A program made the translations under genes and the position numbers. A stretch of 64,000 nt of DNA from Mucilaginibacter gossypii (GTDB lineage: Bacteria > Bacteroidota > Bacteroidia > Sphingobacteriales > Sphingobacteriaceae). The DNA lies in contig NZ_FNCG01000008.1 in the NCBI RefSeq assembly GCF_900100945.1, forward strand, positions 62,001-126,000, in the 5' to 3' direction. Positions 27,114-36,071 of this stretch are shown here, in pieces; positions within the stretch are counted from its first letter, which is position 1; the number at the start of each line of letters is the position of its first letter. The notes under the pieces are model-generated. The model worked only from the letters and a program-made list of their open reading frames with translations, did not search any database and had not been told where the DNA came from.

Positions 27114-28127
27114 ATGGAACTGACATATCAACCTTACGAGCTTCAGCTGAAGCATGCTTTTACGATAGCCAAATTTTCGCGTACCTCTACCCCGGTTATG
27201 CTGGTGCAGATCAGCCACGAAAGTAAAACAGGTTACGGCGAAGCCTCAATGGTGCCTTATATGGGCGAAAGCCATCAAAGCGCTGCCGAATTTTTAAGCA
27301 AGGTTGATATCCGCCAATTTAGCTATCCTTTTGATTTTGGAGCGATCGTCAATTACCTTGATAGCATTGCCCCCGGTAATCCGGCCATTAAAGCAGCTTT
27401 TGATATTGCATTACATGACCTGGACGGCAAATTAAAAAAACAGCCATGCTGGCAGTTATTAGGAAGCAACCCAGCCCTGATGCCTGTTACCAGTTTCACG
27501 ATAGGCATTGATACGCCCGAAATGATCATCAAAAAGGTAAAAGAGGCAGAGGGTTTTAAAGTGATCAAGGTTAAGCTTGGTCGGGATACAGATAAAGAAT
27601 TGATTACCACCATTCGCTCGGTTACCGATGTGCCGCTTTATGTAGATGCTAACCAGGGCTGGTCAGATCTGCAGCAGAGTTTGGATATGACCCACTGGCT
27701 GCATGAGCAAGGGGTACAATTGATAGAGCAGCCCATGCTCAAAACTGATCCCGACAGCAATGCCTGGCTCACCGAACGCAGTCCTATTCCTATTATTGGC
27801 GATGAAGCCGTTCAACGTTTTGAAGATGTGGAAAAAGCCAAAGGTGTTTATACCGGGATCAATATTAAACTGATGAAATCTGCAGGTTTATATGAAGCGA
27901 AAAGAATGATTGACAAAGCCCGCGAGCTTGACCTGAAGATCATGATTGGATGTATGACCGAAACAAGCTGTGCCGCTTTAGCAGGTTTAGCCATTGCTCC
28001 GCAAGCAGATTGGGTTGACCTTGACGGCCCCTTTTTAGTAAGTAATAACCCTTATGTAATGCCGGAATTTAGTGGCGGAAAATACATACTAAACCACGAT
28101 CCGGGCTTAGGGTTGAGATTAAGTTAA
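27114..28127 (+). CDS. dipeptide epimerase (L-Ala-D/L-Glu type), enolase superfamily
   Basis: The start at 27114 (MELTYQPYELQLKHAF) removes 22 residues that overlap the divergent gene. The 337-residue enzyme has the enolase-superfamily capping domain, then a TIM barrel with catalytic KVIKVKLG (the KxK base), metal ligands in DANQGW, IEQP and IGDEAV, and a second lysine in INIKLMKSAGL. This pattern fits Ala-Glu epimerases, which interconvert L-Ala-L-Glu and L-Ala-D-Glu in murein-peptide recycling. Exact dipeptide specificity varies within the group. It is likely leaderless or short-leadered from the box at 27097. Confidence 0.85.
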   Translation: MELTYQPYELQLKHAFTIAKFSRTSTPVMLVQISHESKTGYGEASMVPYMGESHQSAAEFLSKVDIRQFSYPFDFGAIVNYLDSIAPGNPAIKAAFDIALHDLDGKLKKQPCWQLLGSNPALMPVTSFTIGIDTPEMIIKKVKEAEGFKVIKVKLGRDTDKELITTIRSVTDVPLYVDANQGWSDLQQSLDMTHWLHEQGVQLIEQPMLKTDPDSNAWLTERSPIPIIGDEAVQRFEDVEKAKGVYTGINIKLMKSAGLYEAKRMIDKARELDLKIMIGCMTETSCAALAGLAIAPQADWVDLDGPFLVSNNPYVMPEFSGGKYILNHDPGLGLRLS

Positions 28128-28241
28128 GTAGCTTTGATAACCATTCCAGGGCTTTCAACTTTCGGCATTCTGCTTTTGGCTTCTTTTAAAACCATCCTCC
28201 TATCCCATCTGTTATCCTGATGCATCTAAATAAAAAACATC

Positions 28242-28427
28242 ATGGATAAATTAGAAATAAAAGGCGGATGGAATGAGCTGAAAGGCAAAATAAAGCAAGC
28301 TTACGGCGACCTTACCGACGATGACCTTGCCTGGCAGGAAGGTAAAGATGATGAAACACTTGGCAAGCTTCAGAAAAAAACGGGCAAAACCCGCGATGAA
28401 CTGGTAAAGTGGATAAACAGTTTATAA
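28242..28427 (+). CDS. CsbD family stress protein
   Basis: The 61-residue product matches CsbD closely: [20 protein letters not shown], a [15 protein letters not shown] segment, and [19 protein letters not shown]. CsbD proteins are small, highly charged and induced by general stress in many bacteria; their activity is unknown. It stands alone, with a terminator immediately downstream. Confidence 0.92.
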   Translation: MDKLEIKGGWNELKGKIKQAYGDLTDDDLAWQEGKDDETLGKLQKKTGKTRDELVKWINSL

Positions 28428-28435
28428 AAGATCAG

Positions 28436-28460
28436 AAAAGCTCCGGGAACGGGGCTTTTT
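28436..28460. terminator. terminator after csbD-like gene
   Basis: AAAAGCTCC pairs with GGGGCTTTT (one T-G pair) around a 6-base loop and is followed by a T-run on plus. A-rich flanks mean it may also end the minus-strand Uma2 gene. Confidence 0.7.
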
Positions 28461-29011
28461 TATTTAAATAACTTTGAAAGTTCCAGTTTAAAACCAGGAA
28501 TTACCATTGACGTTAGGGCTTCTGTTTTAAGAGCCTTCTGCTGTAAACTATAACCTTTATGGGTTAGCTTATACATGTCGGCATTTTCCTGTACGGGATC
28601 TATAATGATATACTCTGCTACGCCGTATTTTTCATAAACATCCTTTTTTTGCCTTAAATCATAGTAAGCAGTAGAAGGAGAACGAATTTCGATGATCAAA
28701 TCAGGAGCGCCTTCAATCCTATCTTTTACAAGTTCGGCAACCCTACCTTCTTTTATATAAAGTATATCTGGCTGAAGCACATTTCCATCATCAAATTTTA
28801 CATCCATTGGTGCGCTTACAAGAAAGCCATTATCATTTATGCTATCTAAAAAGTTAGACAATAGCTGTATAATTTTAGCAGATAACTGTTGGTGGGCAGG
28901 AATAGGAGAAGGCGACGTAATTAAATCATAGTTGATCAGCTGAAACGGCGCACCTTCCTCAAGCATCAAATAATCATCAACGGTGTATTTTTTCTTATCA
29001 GCCGTCAGCAT
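28460..29011 (-). CDS. Uma2 family (DUF820) nuclease-fold protein
   Basis: The 183-residue product has the Uma2 pattern: YTVDDYLMLEEGAPFQLINY, PSPIPAHQQLSAKI, VLQPDILYIKEGR (Asp of the PD-D/ExK fold) and LIIEIRSPSTAYYDLRQKK, with VAEYIIIDP near the end. The fold is that of a restriction-like endonuclease, but the function of these common chromosomal genes is unknown. It ends next to a shared terminator and has no partner gene. Confidence 0.88.
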   Translation of the reverse strand: MLTADKKKYTVDDYLMLEEGAPFQLINYDLITSPSPIPAHQQLSAKIIQLLSNFLDSINDNGFLVSAPMDVKFDDGNVLQPDILYIKEGRVAELVKDRIEGAPDLIIEIRSPSTAYYDLRQKKDVYEKYGVAEYIIIDPVQENADMYKLTHKGYSLQQKALKTEALTSMVIPGFKLELSKLFK

Positions 29012-29142
29012 AAATCAAATATAACTAAAATTCATTTTGTTACCAATATAGCCGCCATGTAAACAAACCCAATATTATTAAATATTATATATGCAACTAT
29101 TCCGATGCAGGCGTGTCATATAAGTACTTATAACTACAAAAC

Positions 29143-30495
29143 ATGAAACTAAACCTCAACCATCTAATCTTATTTATTTTATTTTTTACATTCTCATCTA
29201 CATTATCTGCACAGGAAAACGCTTTAGAAAAAGCCGCATCCAACGCCGAGAAAAGGATCAGCCAGATCCGGGTTAACAATGAGATCGACGCCGATTCAAC
29301 CTTTAAACTGCTTAGCAACTGGCATACTTACCCGGATATAAAAGGCGGCAAAGACTATCTTTTCTACTATACTGATTCGCTGTTTGGTAAAGTGCCGTTC
29401 AGGGTGTTTGTGCCTGTTTCTTATAATAACATACGTAAATCCACTTGTATACTATTACTTCATGGTGCCGTTGGCCAAAGTAGTTTCGCCGATGCAGACA
29501 GCATTCAAAAATTTGACGATGATATCATTTTTGCCATCCTTAAAAAGCAGGATAACGTCATTATCAGGCCGATTGGTGACCCTAAAAAGTTCTTCAACTG
29601 GGTATTAAATAAAAAAGCTTTTCGCGATCGCGATGTGCCAAATTTTACCTATCAAACACTGGCCAATATATTAATTTCGGTAAAAAAGCAAGTTAACATC
29701 AACGACAGCGAGGTGTTTGCTTTAGGTCATTCAGATGGCTCCGATGGCGCTATTGGCCTGGGTATTTATGTCCCTAATCAATTCGCCGGCTTTATGGCGT
29801 ATAATTCAATGTTCGACAATATCTTTGCCCGCGACTTTTATATCAGAAACATTATAAACAGTCCGCTATACGTGGTACATTCCGACCTCGACGACCTGCG
29901 CCCCATCCAACAAACCCGCATTGTTATGGATTGGTTAAAAGATAAACCAGACCATTTAATTTACAAAGAATACATCGGCTACCAACATTACGATAAGCAT
30001 TTAAACACCGACCTTCCTTATACACCCGTATTTATAAATAGTGTGAGCCGTAACTTATTCAAAAACAAAATCTATTGGGAATGCTATAGCGATAAAATTT
30101 ATAATTCGTACGCGTGGATAAAACTAACGGGTATCGATACCGGGCTTAATCGTGCTGCCTGGCATCAGTCACTTACTTTTCCTAATTATGATAAGATCAA
30201 AAAAGAAATTGATACCAGGTACCGGCAGTATCAGGGCCTGAACAAAAGCGCCGCCGTTAAAGGGACATTTTTCAATAATACATTCAACCTTGAAACATCG
30301 GGTGTAAAAGAAACAGAGATAATGATTAGCCCACTAATGGTAAACCTGGAGCAACCGGTTGTTGTAAACATAAACGGCAAACAGGTTTTCAGAGGCAAAA
30401 TACAAGCGGACAAAAACTTTATGCTTCGGAATTTCAAAGCCAGTTTTGACAGGGATGCCATTTGGGTAAACTCGGTTAAATTAAAAGTAGAATAA
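29143..30495 (+). CDS. exported alpha/beta hydrolase with C-terminal beta domain
   Basis: The 450-residue protein has a signal peptide (MKLNLNHLILFILFFTFSST), then an alpha/beta hydrolase domain. LLLHGAVGQSSF is the oxyanion-hole region, FALGHSDGSDGAIGLG is the nucleophile elbow (GHSDG, Ser about 204), the Asp candidate is in VVHSDLDDLRP and the His in GYQHYDKHL. The last 100 residues (VNLEQPVVVNINGKQVFRGK) look like a small beta-sandwich. It resembles exported esterases or feruloyl-esterase-like depolymerases, but the substrate cannot be told. It is a single gene. Confidence 0.72.
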   Translation: MKLNLNHLILFILFFTFSSTLSAQENALEKAASNAEKRISQIRVNNEIDADSTFKLLSNWHTYPDIKGGKDYLFYYTDSLFGKVPFRVFVPVSYNNIRKSTCILLLHGAVGQSSFADADSIQKFDDDIIFAILKKQDNVIIRPIGDPKKFFNWVLNKKAFRDRDVPNFTYQTLANILISVKKQVNINDSEVFALGHSDGSDGAIGLGIYVPNQFAGFMAYNSMFDNIFARDFYIRNIINSPLYVVHSDLDDLRPIQQTRIVMDWLKDKPDHLIYKEYIGYQHYDKHLNTDLPYTPVFINSVSRNLFKNKIYWECYSDKIYNSYAWIKLTGIDTGLNRAAWHQSLTFPNYDKIKKEIDTRYRQYQGLNKSAAVKGTFFNNTFNLETSGVKETEIMISPLMVNLEQPVVVNINGKQVFRGKIQADKNFMLRNFKASFDRDAIWVNSVKLKVE

Positions 30496-30525
30496 GCCTG
30501 GCCGGGTTACATTGTTGAGGATTGT

Positions 30526-30533
30526 TAACTTTG
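30526..30533 (+). promoter_or_regulatory. candidate -7 box very close to the surE start
   Basis: TAACTTTG is a perfect TAnnTTTG match that ends only 4 bases before the ATG at 30538. If used, it would give a leaderless surE-lpxB transcript. No -33 at proper spacing is clear. Confidence 0.35.
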
Positions 30534-30537
30534 CCCA

Positions 30538-31311
30538 ATGAAAGTTACCAAACCCACCATACTTGTTGTAAATGACGATGGCATCACCGCGCCGGGCATC
30601 AAAGCCCTGATGGATGCCATGGCCGAAATTGGCCGTGTTGTAGTTGTTGCTCCGGATAGTCCGCAATCAGGTATGGGGCATGCCATTACCATCGGCAAAC
30701 CTTTACGGCTTGACCAGGTTGACATTTACGAGGGCATTGAAATGTACCGCTGCTCGGGTACTCCGGTTGATTGCGTGAAGCTGGCTGTTAACAAGATCTT
30801 TAAAGGTAAAAAGCCTGATCTTTGTGTTTCGGGCATTAACCATGGCCTTAATAACTCTATCAATGTGCTGTATTCGGGCACGATGTCGGCAGCGGTTGAG
30901 GGAGCCATTGAGGGTATCCCGTCGATAGGTTTTTCGTTAGATGATTATACTTTACAGGCCGATTTTGAGCCTTGCATCAAGTTTGTAAAAGAACTTGCTT
31001 TACAGGTTTTAGCCCATGGTTTACCACAAGCCAGTTTGTTAAATGTAAACTTTCCTGGCACCAAACACATTAAAGGCATTAAAATATGCAGGCAGGCGGC
31101 GGCCAAATGGGCCGAAGAATTTGATGAACGCATGGATCCGCATAAAAGGCCTTATTACTGGCTTACCGGTGTTTTTCAATTAAATGATGGTGGCGAGGAT
31201 ACCGATGTCTGGGCTTTGGAACAGGGTTATGCTTCGGTTGTGCCGGTGCAGTTTGATATGACCGCACACCACGTTATCCCCTACTTAAACAACTGGAAAT
31301 TCAACCTGTAA
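30538..31311 (+). CDS. surE: 5'/3'-nucleotidase SurE
   Basis: The 257-residue enzyme has the SurE signatures: LVVNDDGITAPGIKAL (metal-binding Asp pair at residues 13-14), VVAPDSPQSGMGHAIT, CSGTPVDCVKLAV and SGINHGLNNSINVLYSGTM (Asn metal ligand). SurE removes phosphate from nucleoside monophosphates and is linked to stationary-phase survival. A small membrane protein gene and lpxB follow within a few bases, which is a recurring arrangement in Bacteroidota. Confidence 0.95.
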   Translation: MKVTKPTILVVNDDGITAPGIKALMDAMAEIGRVVVVAPDSPQSGMGHAITIGKPLRLDQVDIYEGIEMYRCSGTPVDCVKLAVNKIFKGKKPDLCVSGINHGLNNSINVLYSGTMSAAVEGAIEGIPSIGFSLDDYTLQADFEPCIKFVKELALQVLAHGLPQASLLNVNFPGTKHIKGIKICRQAAAKWAEEFDERMDPHKRPYYWLTGVFQLNDGGEDTDVWALEQGYASVVPVQFDMTAHHVIPYLNNWKFNL

Positions 31312-31313
31312 TT

Positions 31314-31580
31314 ATGCTAAACAAAAACGACGTATCCTTAGGCCTGCTCATCGGCGCTATACTGCCAGGCGTTAGTCTGTTTGTTTTTGGATTTCTGCTT
31401 AAAAATCAACTGGTTTTCTTGCATAAGCCGGGCATTCCCTACTTTGTCGCTTTTGCCATCAATTTGTTTATCATCCGTTATTTTTATGGCAAAGGGGCCG
31501 ATAAAACGGGAAACGGTATCGCTATGATCTCGCTTTTGTTTATGCTGGCCATATTCATTTTTAAATTGCAATCTCTATAA
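31314..31580 (+). CDS. small membrane protein between surE and lpxB
   Basis: The 88-residue product has three hydrophobic segments (LGLLIGAILPGVSLFVFGFL, FVAFAINLFIIRYFY, IAMISLLFMLAIFIF) and is expected in the inner membrane. The gene starts two bases after surE and its stop shares one base with the lpxB start, so it is translated within the operon. I do not recognise a functional family. Position next to the lipid A disaccharide synthase gene suggests an envelope role, by position only. Confidence 0.75.
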   Translation: MLNKNDVSLGLLIGAILPGVSLFVFGFLLKNQLVFLHKPGIPYFVAFAINLFIIRYFYGKGADKTGNGIAMISLLFMLAIFIFKLQSL

Positions 31581-32704
31581 TGAAATATTACCTGGTAGCC
31601 GGCGAAGCTTCGGGCGATTTGCACGGGGCTAATTTGATGAAAGCACTCAAATCGCTTGACCCTGATGCTGATTTCCGTTTTTTTGGCGGCGACCTGATGC
31701 AGGCCGAGGGCGGCACACTGGTAAAACATTATGCCGATATGGCTTTTATGGGCTTTGTTGAAGTGGTTGCCAACCTGCAAACCATTCTTAAAAACATGAG
31801 ATCGTGCAAGCGGGATATCTCTGCTTACCACCCCGACGTATTGATCTTGATAGATTTTCCCGGCTTTAACCTCAAAATAGCCGAATACGCCAAAGCTAAC
31901 AGCATACCGGTTAACTACTATATTTCGCCCAAGGTATGGGCCTGGAACCAGAAGCGGGTGTTAAAGATCAAACGCATTGTTGACCACCTGTTTTGCATAT
32001 TGCCTTTTGAAGTGGCATTTTACAAAGAGTGGGGAATGGATGTTGATTATGTAGGTAACCCTTTGCTTGACTCGGTTTCAGCATTTAATCCTGACCCTGA
32101 TTTTCTGCAAAAAAATAAACTTGGCGAAAAGAAAATTATAGCACTGTTACCCGGCAGCCGCAAACAGGAAATCAGCAGACTGCTGCCCGATATGATCCGG
32201 GCTTCGGCCAACTTTCCTGAATACCAGTTTGTAATTGCCGGTGCACCGGCTTTTCAGGCTGATTATTATGCGCCTTACTTAAACCGCGAAGAGATCCCCG
32301 TTGTATTTAACTGCACTTATGATCTGCTGAATCATGCCCATGCAGCTATTGTAGCTTCCGGCACCGCAACACTTGAAACCGCGCTGTTTGATGTGCCGCA
32401 GGTAGTGGTTTATAAAGGCGGGAAATTAACCATCGCCATAGCGCGCATGCTGGTTAAGCTTAAATTTATATCGTTGGTTAACCTGATCATGGATAAAGCG
32501 GTAGTGAAGGAGTTGATCCAGGAAGAGTGTACGGCTAACAAGATAAGTGAAGAGTTAAAACTGATTGTCAATGATGTAACCTATCGCCAAAATATACTCA
32601 ATAATTATGACGAGCTTGATGTGCGCATGGGGCAACCGGGCGCATCAGCCAAAACAGCCGGGTTAATTGTTAAATATACTGAAGCAGATAGGAAATCACA
32701 GTAA
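31580..32704 (+). CDS. lpxB: lipid-A-disaccharide synthase LpxB
   Basis: The 374-residue enzyme has the LpxB signature YLVAGEASGDLHGANLMKAL at the N terminus, DFPGFNLKIAEYAK, YYISPKVWAWNQKR, CILPFEVAFY and a GT-B glycosyltransferase C-terminal domain with LLPGSRKQEI and ASGTATLETALFDVPQVV. It joins UDP-2,3-diacylglucosamine and lipid X to form the lipid A disaccharide at the inner membrane. It is the last gene of the surE operon. Confidence 0.96.
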   Translation: MKYYLVAGEASGDLHGANLMKALKSLDPDADFRFFGGDLMQAEGGTLVKHYADMAFMGFVEVVANLQTILKNMRSCKRDISAYHPDVLILIDFPGFNLKIAEYAKANSIPVNYYISPKVWAWNQKRVLKIKRIVDHLFCILPFEVAFYKEWGMDVDYVGNPLLDSVSAFNPDPDFLQKNKLGEKKIIALLPGSRKQEISRLLPDMIRASANFPEYQFVIAGAPAFQADYYAPYLNREEIPVVFNCTYDLLNHAHAAIVASGTATLETALFDVPQVVVYKGGKLTIAIARMLVKLKFISLVNLIMDKAVVKELIQEECTANKISEELKLIVNDVTYRQNILNNYDELDVRMGQPGASAKTAGLIVKYTEADRKSQ

Positions 32705-32796
32705 ATTCAGCGACTTCTTTAAAGTAAAAGACCATTATTGCTGTACGCAATGACGCAGGGAAATGCTATTTAGCCAGGTTGTTTTTAACAACAAGC

Positions 32797-32964
32797 TCAG
32801 GATTCTATTTCTTTATCATTATTTTCTTCTGGTTTTAGTTCGGATTGGATGATATCCTGTTCCAGCTTTTTTTCATCTTTCTGGTTTCGCCTGATGATCC
32901 AAACCAGCAAAATAATAACAGCAATAACAACAATTGTTACTATGGGATAATTAACCTGGTCCAT
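32797..32964 (-). CDS. 55-residue single-span membrane protein
   Basis: Translation of the minus strand from the ATG at 32964 gives one membrane helix (IVTIVVIAVIILLVWII) followed by a highly charged tail (RRNQKDEKKLEQD ... KPEENNDKEIES). The pattern, one helix and a polar tail, is that of a real micro-protein, and the opposite-strand reading is low-complexity. It lies downstream of the hairpin at 33268 and so has its own transcript. It is probably an inner-membrane anchor or adaptor of unknown function. Confidence 0.6.
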   Translation of the reverse strand: MDQVNYPIVTIVVIAVIILLVWIIRRNQKDEKKLEQDIIQSELKPEENNDKEIES

Positions 32965-33267
32965 AATGTTTGTATTTATGTAGAGTATGTAATTTCACAG
33001 ATAACAATACACCATACAGACAATCAGTCTTTAGCTCCTGCTCGTGCAGGATCAATTGACCGTAACCGATTTGTTCATCACCTGGTTAACGGTACCACTC
33101 GTAAATAGATGGTGCAATATGATGTTCAACCGCATAGGCCATTCGCCCGCCGCTTTACCCAAATAACCGTTTCAGGCATTTACTTTAGGTGACCAAAGTG
33201 TTAATATATTGTTATTTAATATTAAACAAAGATAGCATTAAGCTTGCCCGGCTTTACTAAAAAAATA
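32965..33267. other. intergenic region, no gene seen
   Basis: This 303-base gap between two minus-strand micro-genes shows no convincing frame on either strand. It contains a short perfect hairpin at 33036-33051 (TCCTGC/GCAGGA with a TCGT loop). The promoter of the 55-residue gene must be here. Confidence 0.5.
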
Positions 33268-33289
33268 GAGCCCTGTTTTTGCAGGGCTC
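33256..33289 (-). terminator. terminator of the micro-gene cluster
   Basis: GAGCCCTG (33268-33275) pairs with CAGGGCTC (33282-33289). On the minus strand the hairpin is followed by TATTTTTTT. It lies 52 bases past the stop of the 54-residue gene. Confidence 0.8.
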
Positions 33290-33341
33290 CACGTTTTCAT
33301 AGGTGATGTTAGTACTCGATAGGTAGATATATATATGTTGA

Positions 33342-33506
33342 TCAAGCGGCAGACAGCGTTTGCTGTGCTGCTACCTGCTTGTTGTTGCTCATGAATTGGG
33401 TTTTGGCCCTGTAGTTTTTCAGATCTTCCCTCAACAGCTCCAATAATTCGGCATCAAAGCGTGCAAGTAATTTAGTTATTGCGGGGGTTGGTTTATATGC
33501 TTTCAT
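33342..33506 (-). CDS. 54-residue protein, paralogue of the next micro-gene
   Basis: From the ATG at 33506 the product reads MKAYKPTPAITKLLARFDAE and continues LLELLREDLKNYRAKT to a Gln-rich tail. The first 37 residues align with the neighbouring 42-residue product (TKLxAxFDxxL and DLKxxxxKT shared), so the two arose by tandem duplication. The region looks like one amphipathic helix pair. There is no signal peptide. It is the last gene before the terminator. Confidence 0.6.
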   Translation of the reverse strand: MKAYKPTPAITKLLARFDAELLELLREDLKNYRAKTQFMSNNKQVAAQQTLSAA

Positions 33507-33544
33507 AGGTAGATGTAGTGTAGGTGATGTTTTTTATATTTAGT

Positions 33545-33673
33545 TTAAGCTGCCGGCGTTAAATAGGGCGTTTTAGTTTTAATAGCTTTTAAGTCGCTCA
33601 TGATGATGTTTTTAAGTGCATTATCAAAGCTTGCTATTAGTTTGGTGGTTGATGTTTGTTTTTGCGTTTTCAT
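33545..33673 (-). CDS. 42-residue protein, paralogue of the gene downstream
   Basis: From the ATG at 33673 the product starts MKTQKQTSTTKLIASFDNAL and ends IKTKTPYLTPAA. It shares TKL-A-FD--L and DLK---KT with the 54-residue product, 38 bases downstream. Conservation of protein pattern between the two copies supports both as real genes although they are very short. The function is unknown. Confidence 0.55.
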   Translation of the reverse strand: MKTQKQTSTTKLIASFDNALKNIIMSDLKAIKTKTPYLTPAA

Positions 33674-33727
33674 GTTGTAGGTTTTGAATGTTTTATTTGA
33701 ATGCTTTAATATTTTAATGTCTTCGTT

Positions 33728-33904
33728 TTAGTCTTTCTTTTTTTCGTTCCCGTTTTCGGTGAGGTTATCGTGGCGGCGTTTTGCTTCTTTATACTGCCTT
33801 AATATTTGTTCCTCATCGCGTGGGTCTGAAGTTTTTGTCGGTTCCACTGGGTTTTCCCACTCTTTCTCTTCTTCAGGTTTAACCGCTTTGTCTTTTGCCT
33901 TCAT
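33728..33904 (-). CDS. 58-residue highly charged protein
   Basis: From the ATG at 33904 the product is almost all polar: MKAKDKAVKPEEEKEWENPV, then a predicted helix RDEEQILRQYKEAKRRHDNL and a Lys-rich end. It is likely disordered or helical and cytosolic. It is the first gene of the micro-cluster. Its start is preceded by AT-rich DNA in which the best promoter-like block on minus is AAAGTTTG about 40 bases upstream. No family is recognised. Confidence 0.5.
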   Translation of the reverse strand: MKAKDKAVKPEEEKEWENPVEPTKTSDPRDEEQILRQYKEAKRRHDNLTENGNEKKKD

Positions 33905-34105
33905 AACAACTGCGTTTGATAAGTACCAATCTAAATCAATGCCAAACTTTTATCGGAGAGCAAAAAAAGTCATTAAAAATTCAGATTTATTTTACAATTT
34001 GGTGTAAATGGCTGTAATACAGTGATTTTTTTTAGGAGAAAAAATTTAATTTTTTTGGCCAACTCTACCCGGGATAGCCATTCGGACCAGATAAACAGGT
34101 ATGCG

Positions 34106-35317
34106 TTACCGAACATCAGGTGCATTACCGGACGATTTCCTGTAGTATAACAAATGCACCGCTATTACTATTACCGATAGGACAGCTCCAATAGCACATA
34201 CCCCGTTCCACTCGTAGTTTTTCCAAACCAGGCTGGCGAAGAACGTGCCTAAAGCCCCGCCTATAAAATAAGACACCATGTACACTGTATTGATACGATT
34301 GCGGGCTTCCGGGATCAATGCAAAAATAATAGACTGGTTAGAGATATGAGTAGCCTGCACACCCATATCAAGCAGAATAACCCCGATGATGAGCCCTATT
34401 ATACTATGGCTCGAAAAATAGAATACAATAAAAGAGATCAGGATAAGCGAAAGTGTATAAATTGATAATTTGTATGCGTCCATTTTATCACTCAGGCGCC
34501 CCATAAAGCCAACGGCTACCGCACCGAAAGCGCCAACAAGGCCAAACATACCCGCAGCGGCGCTGCCCTCATTAAACTGAGGCTGTTTTAACAGGAATAC
34601 CAGCGTTGTCCAAAATGCGCTGAAACCGGCAAAACATAAAGCCCCTCTGAATGCTGCCAACCTTAACTTAGGCTGGGTTTTTACTAAATGGATCAATGAT
34701 TTCATCAATTTACCGTAATTGCCTTTATAATCGGGTTCAATTTCGGGCAAAAACAAAAATATCATAATCCAGATGAGCAACATTAACCCGGCGGCTATAT
34801 AAAACATGCTTCGCCAGCCAAAATGCTCGCCTATAAAACCGCTTAATGTGCGTGACAGCAAAATGCCGATTAATAAGCCGCTCATTACAAAGCCAATCTT
34901 CTTACCCCGCTCATGTGGCTTGGCTAAGTGGGCCGCCATTGGGATCAGCAATTGCGGAATAATCGATGATACGCCCACCAAAAAACCCGCTATCATAAGT
35001 ATAGTTACCGAAGGCGCCATGGCGCAGGCTATTAACGATATGATCATGAGCACAAAATCAATTAAAATAAGACGCTTACGCTTAAGCATATCCGCCAATG
35101 GCACTATAAATAATAAACCTGTAGCGTAGCCAATTTGCGTAAAAAGCGATATTTGCTGCGCTTTTTTATCGCTTACGCCAAAAGTATTCGCCATATCGGC
35201 CAGTAATGGTTGATTATAATATATGTTTGCTACCACCAAACCTGTAGCTATGGTCATGATCCATAAAGTTAATGGCGTAAGATGCGGATGTTGTTTTGCG
35301 GTATGTGTTGATGACAT
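34106..35317 (-). CDS. MFS transporter
   Basis: The 403-residue protein has twelve hydrophobic helices. The loop 2-3 motif is seen as PLADMLKRKRLILIDF and the later half repeats it as MGRLSDKMDAYKLSIY. The N terminus (LWIMTIATGLVVANIYYNQP) is like the drug/sugar-efflux branch of MFS, the group with YNQPLL in helix 1. It would export a small molecule using the proton gradient; the substrate is not clear. It is a single gene with a long AT-rich upstream region. Confidence 0.87.
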   Translation of the reverse strand: MSSTHTAKQHPHLTPLTLWIMTIATGLVVANIYYNQPLLADMANTFGVSDKKAQQISLFTQIGYATGLLFIVPLADMLKRKRLILIDFVLMIISLIACAMAPSVTILMIAGFLVGVSSIIPQLLIPMAAHLAKPHERGKKIGFVMSGLLIGILLSRTLSGFIGEHFGWRSMFYIAAGLMLLIWIMIFLFLPEIEPDYKGNYGKLMKSLIHLVKTQPKLRLAAFRGALCFAGFSAFWTTLVFLLKQPQFNEGSAAAGMFGLVGAFGAVAVGFMGRLSDKMDAYKLSIYTLSLILISFIVFYFSSHSIIGLIIGVILLDMGVQATHISNQSIIFALIPEARNRINTVYMVSYFIGGALGTFFASLVWKNYEWNGVCAIGAVLSVIVIAVHLLYYRKSSGNAPDVR

Positions 35318-36071
35318 ATTTTAAAAGGCAGTATGTTTTTGCTGCAAAAGTGTTAAAGCATCTTTAAAAAAAAGCCTTTGTAAAGTAATTTTTATTATGC
35401 AAGTGCGTTTAGAACATAAATTGTTTTAGCAGACAATCGTTCTTTAAAGAGCTAAAAGCAGTATTAAGGCAAAAAAAATGTGGTATTTTGGAGTTTTTTA
35501 AAGAAAAATTAGCGATTATTTTGCTTTAAAAACAAAAGACGCTTTGAAATTTAATTTTAAGCCGGGTTTAAATTCTAATTTTACTTTAAAAATCATTTAA
35601 AATTAAATTTTTGTAAACTTTATAAATAAAATCGTATCATTTTTGAATAAAAATGAACGAAGTAATAATTATTATCAAATAATTTGAAAAAATTAGTAAA
35701 TTAATAATGTTTTATTCTTATTTTTGACAGTAAGATACCGGATGGTAGTGTAATTAATAAAACTTACAAAACAATTACAAAATATATTTTCCGAATATCA
35801 AAACTTAGTGTTACTTTTACACCGTGTTAAAAATAACGCAATACATAAAGTAGTCTTCTCATAATTTAGGTTTATAATTGGTTAGTAAAGGCCCCTGCCC
35901 ATCAGGGGCTTTACTTTTTTATAAGCTTTTGTTCCCGCCCGTGAAGCAATTTAGGGCAGGCCAGGTGCATGTATATTTTAAGTTTAAATTAAACAAGCCG
36001 ACGGTAAAGGCGCTGGGACAGGATCGGATAAAATAAATAACAATAGAATTTCATTTTAATTCACAAAATTC
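35318..36071. other. long AT-rich intergenic region with a possible small RNA
   Basis: Between the MFS gene and the tRNA gene about 750 bases carry no open frame of coding character on either strand. The region is strongly AT-rich. It contains an isolated terminator hairpin at 35885-35920 with no gene upstream of it on plus. A TTTTCC stretch near 35786 and a TTACTTTTAC box near 35810 could be a promoter, which would define a small RNA of roughly 95 bases. Confidence 0.4.
35885..35920 (+). terminator. orphan rho-independent terminator
   Basis: GTAAAG-G-CCCCTG pairs with CAGGGG-CTTTAC around a short CCCAT loop (one bulged G), followed by six T bases on plus. No gene ends nearby on this strand. 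Confidence 0.7.

Noticed and set aside
33036..33051. TCCTGC/GCAGGA hairpin as a terminator
   Set aside because: The stem is only 6 bp and no T-run follows on either strand.
32845..33108. 87-codon open frame on plus after lpxB
   Set aside because: Its translation is Asn/Gln-rich low complexity, and it is antisense to the better supported 55-residue membrane protein.
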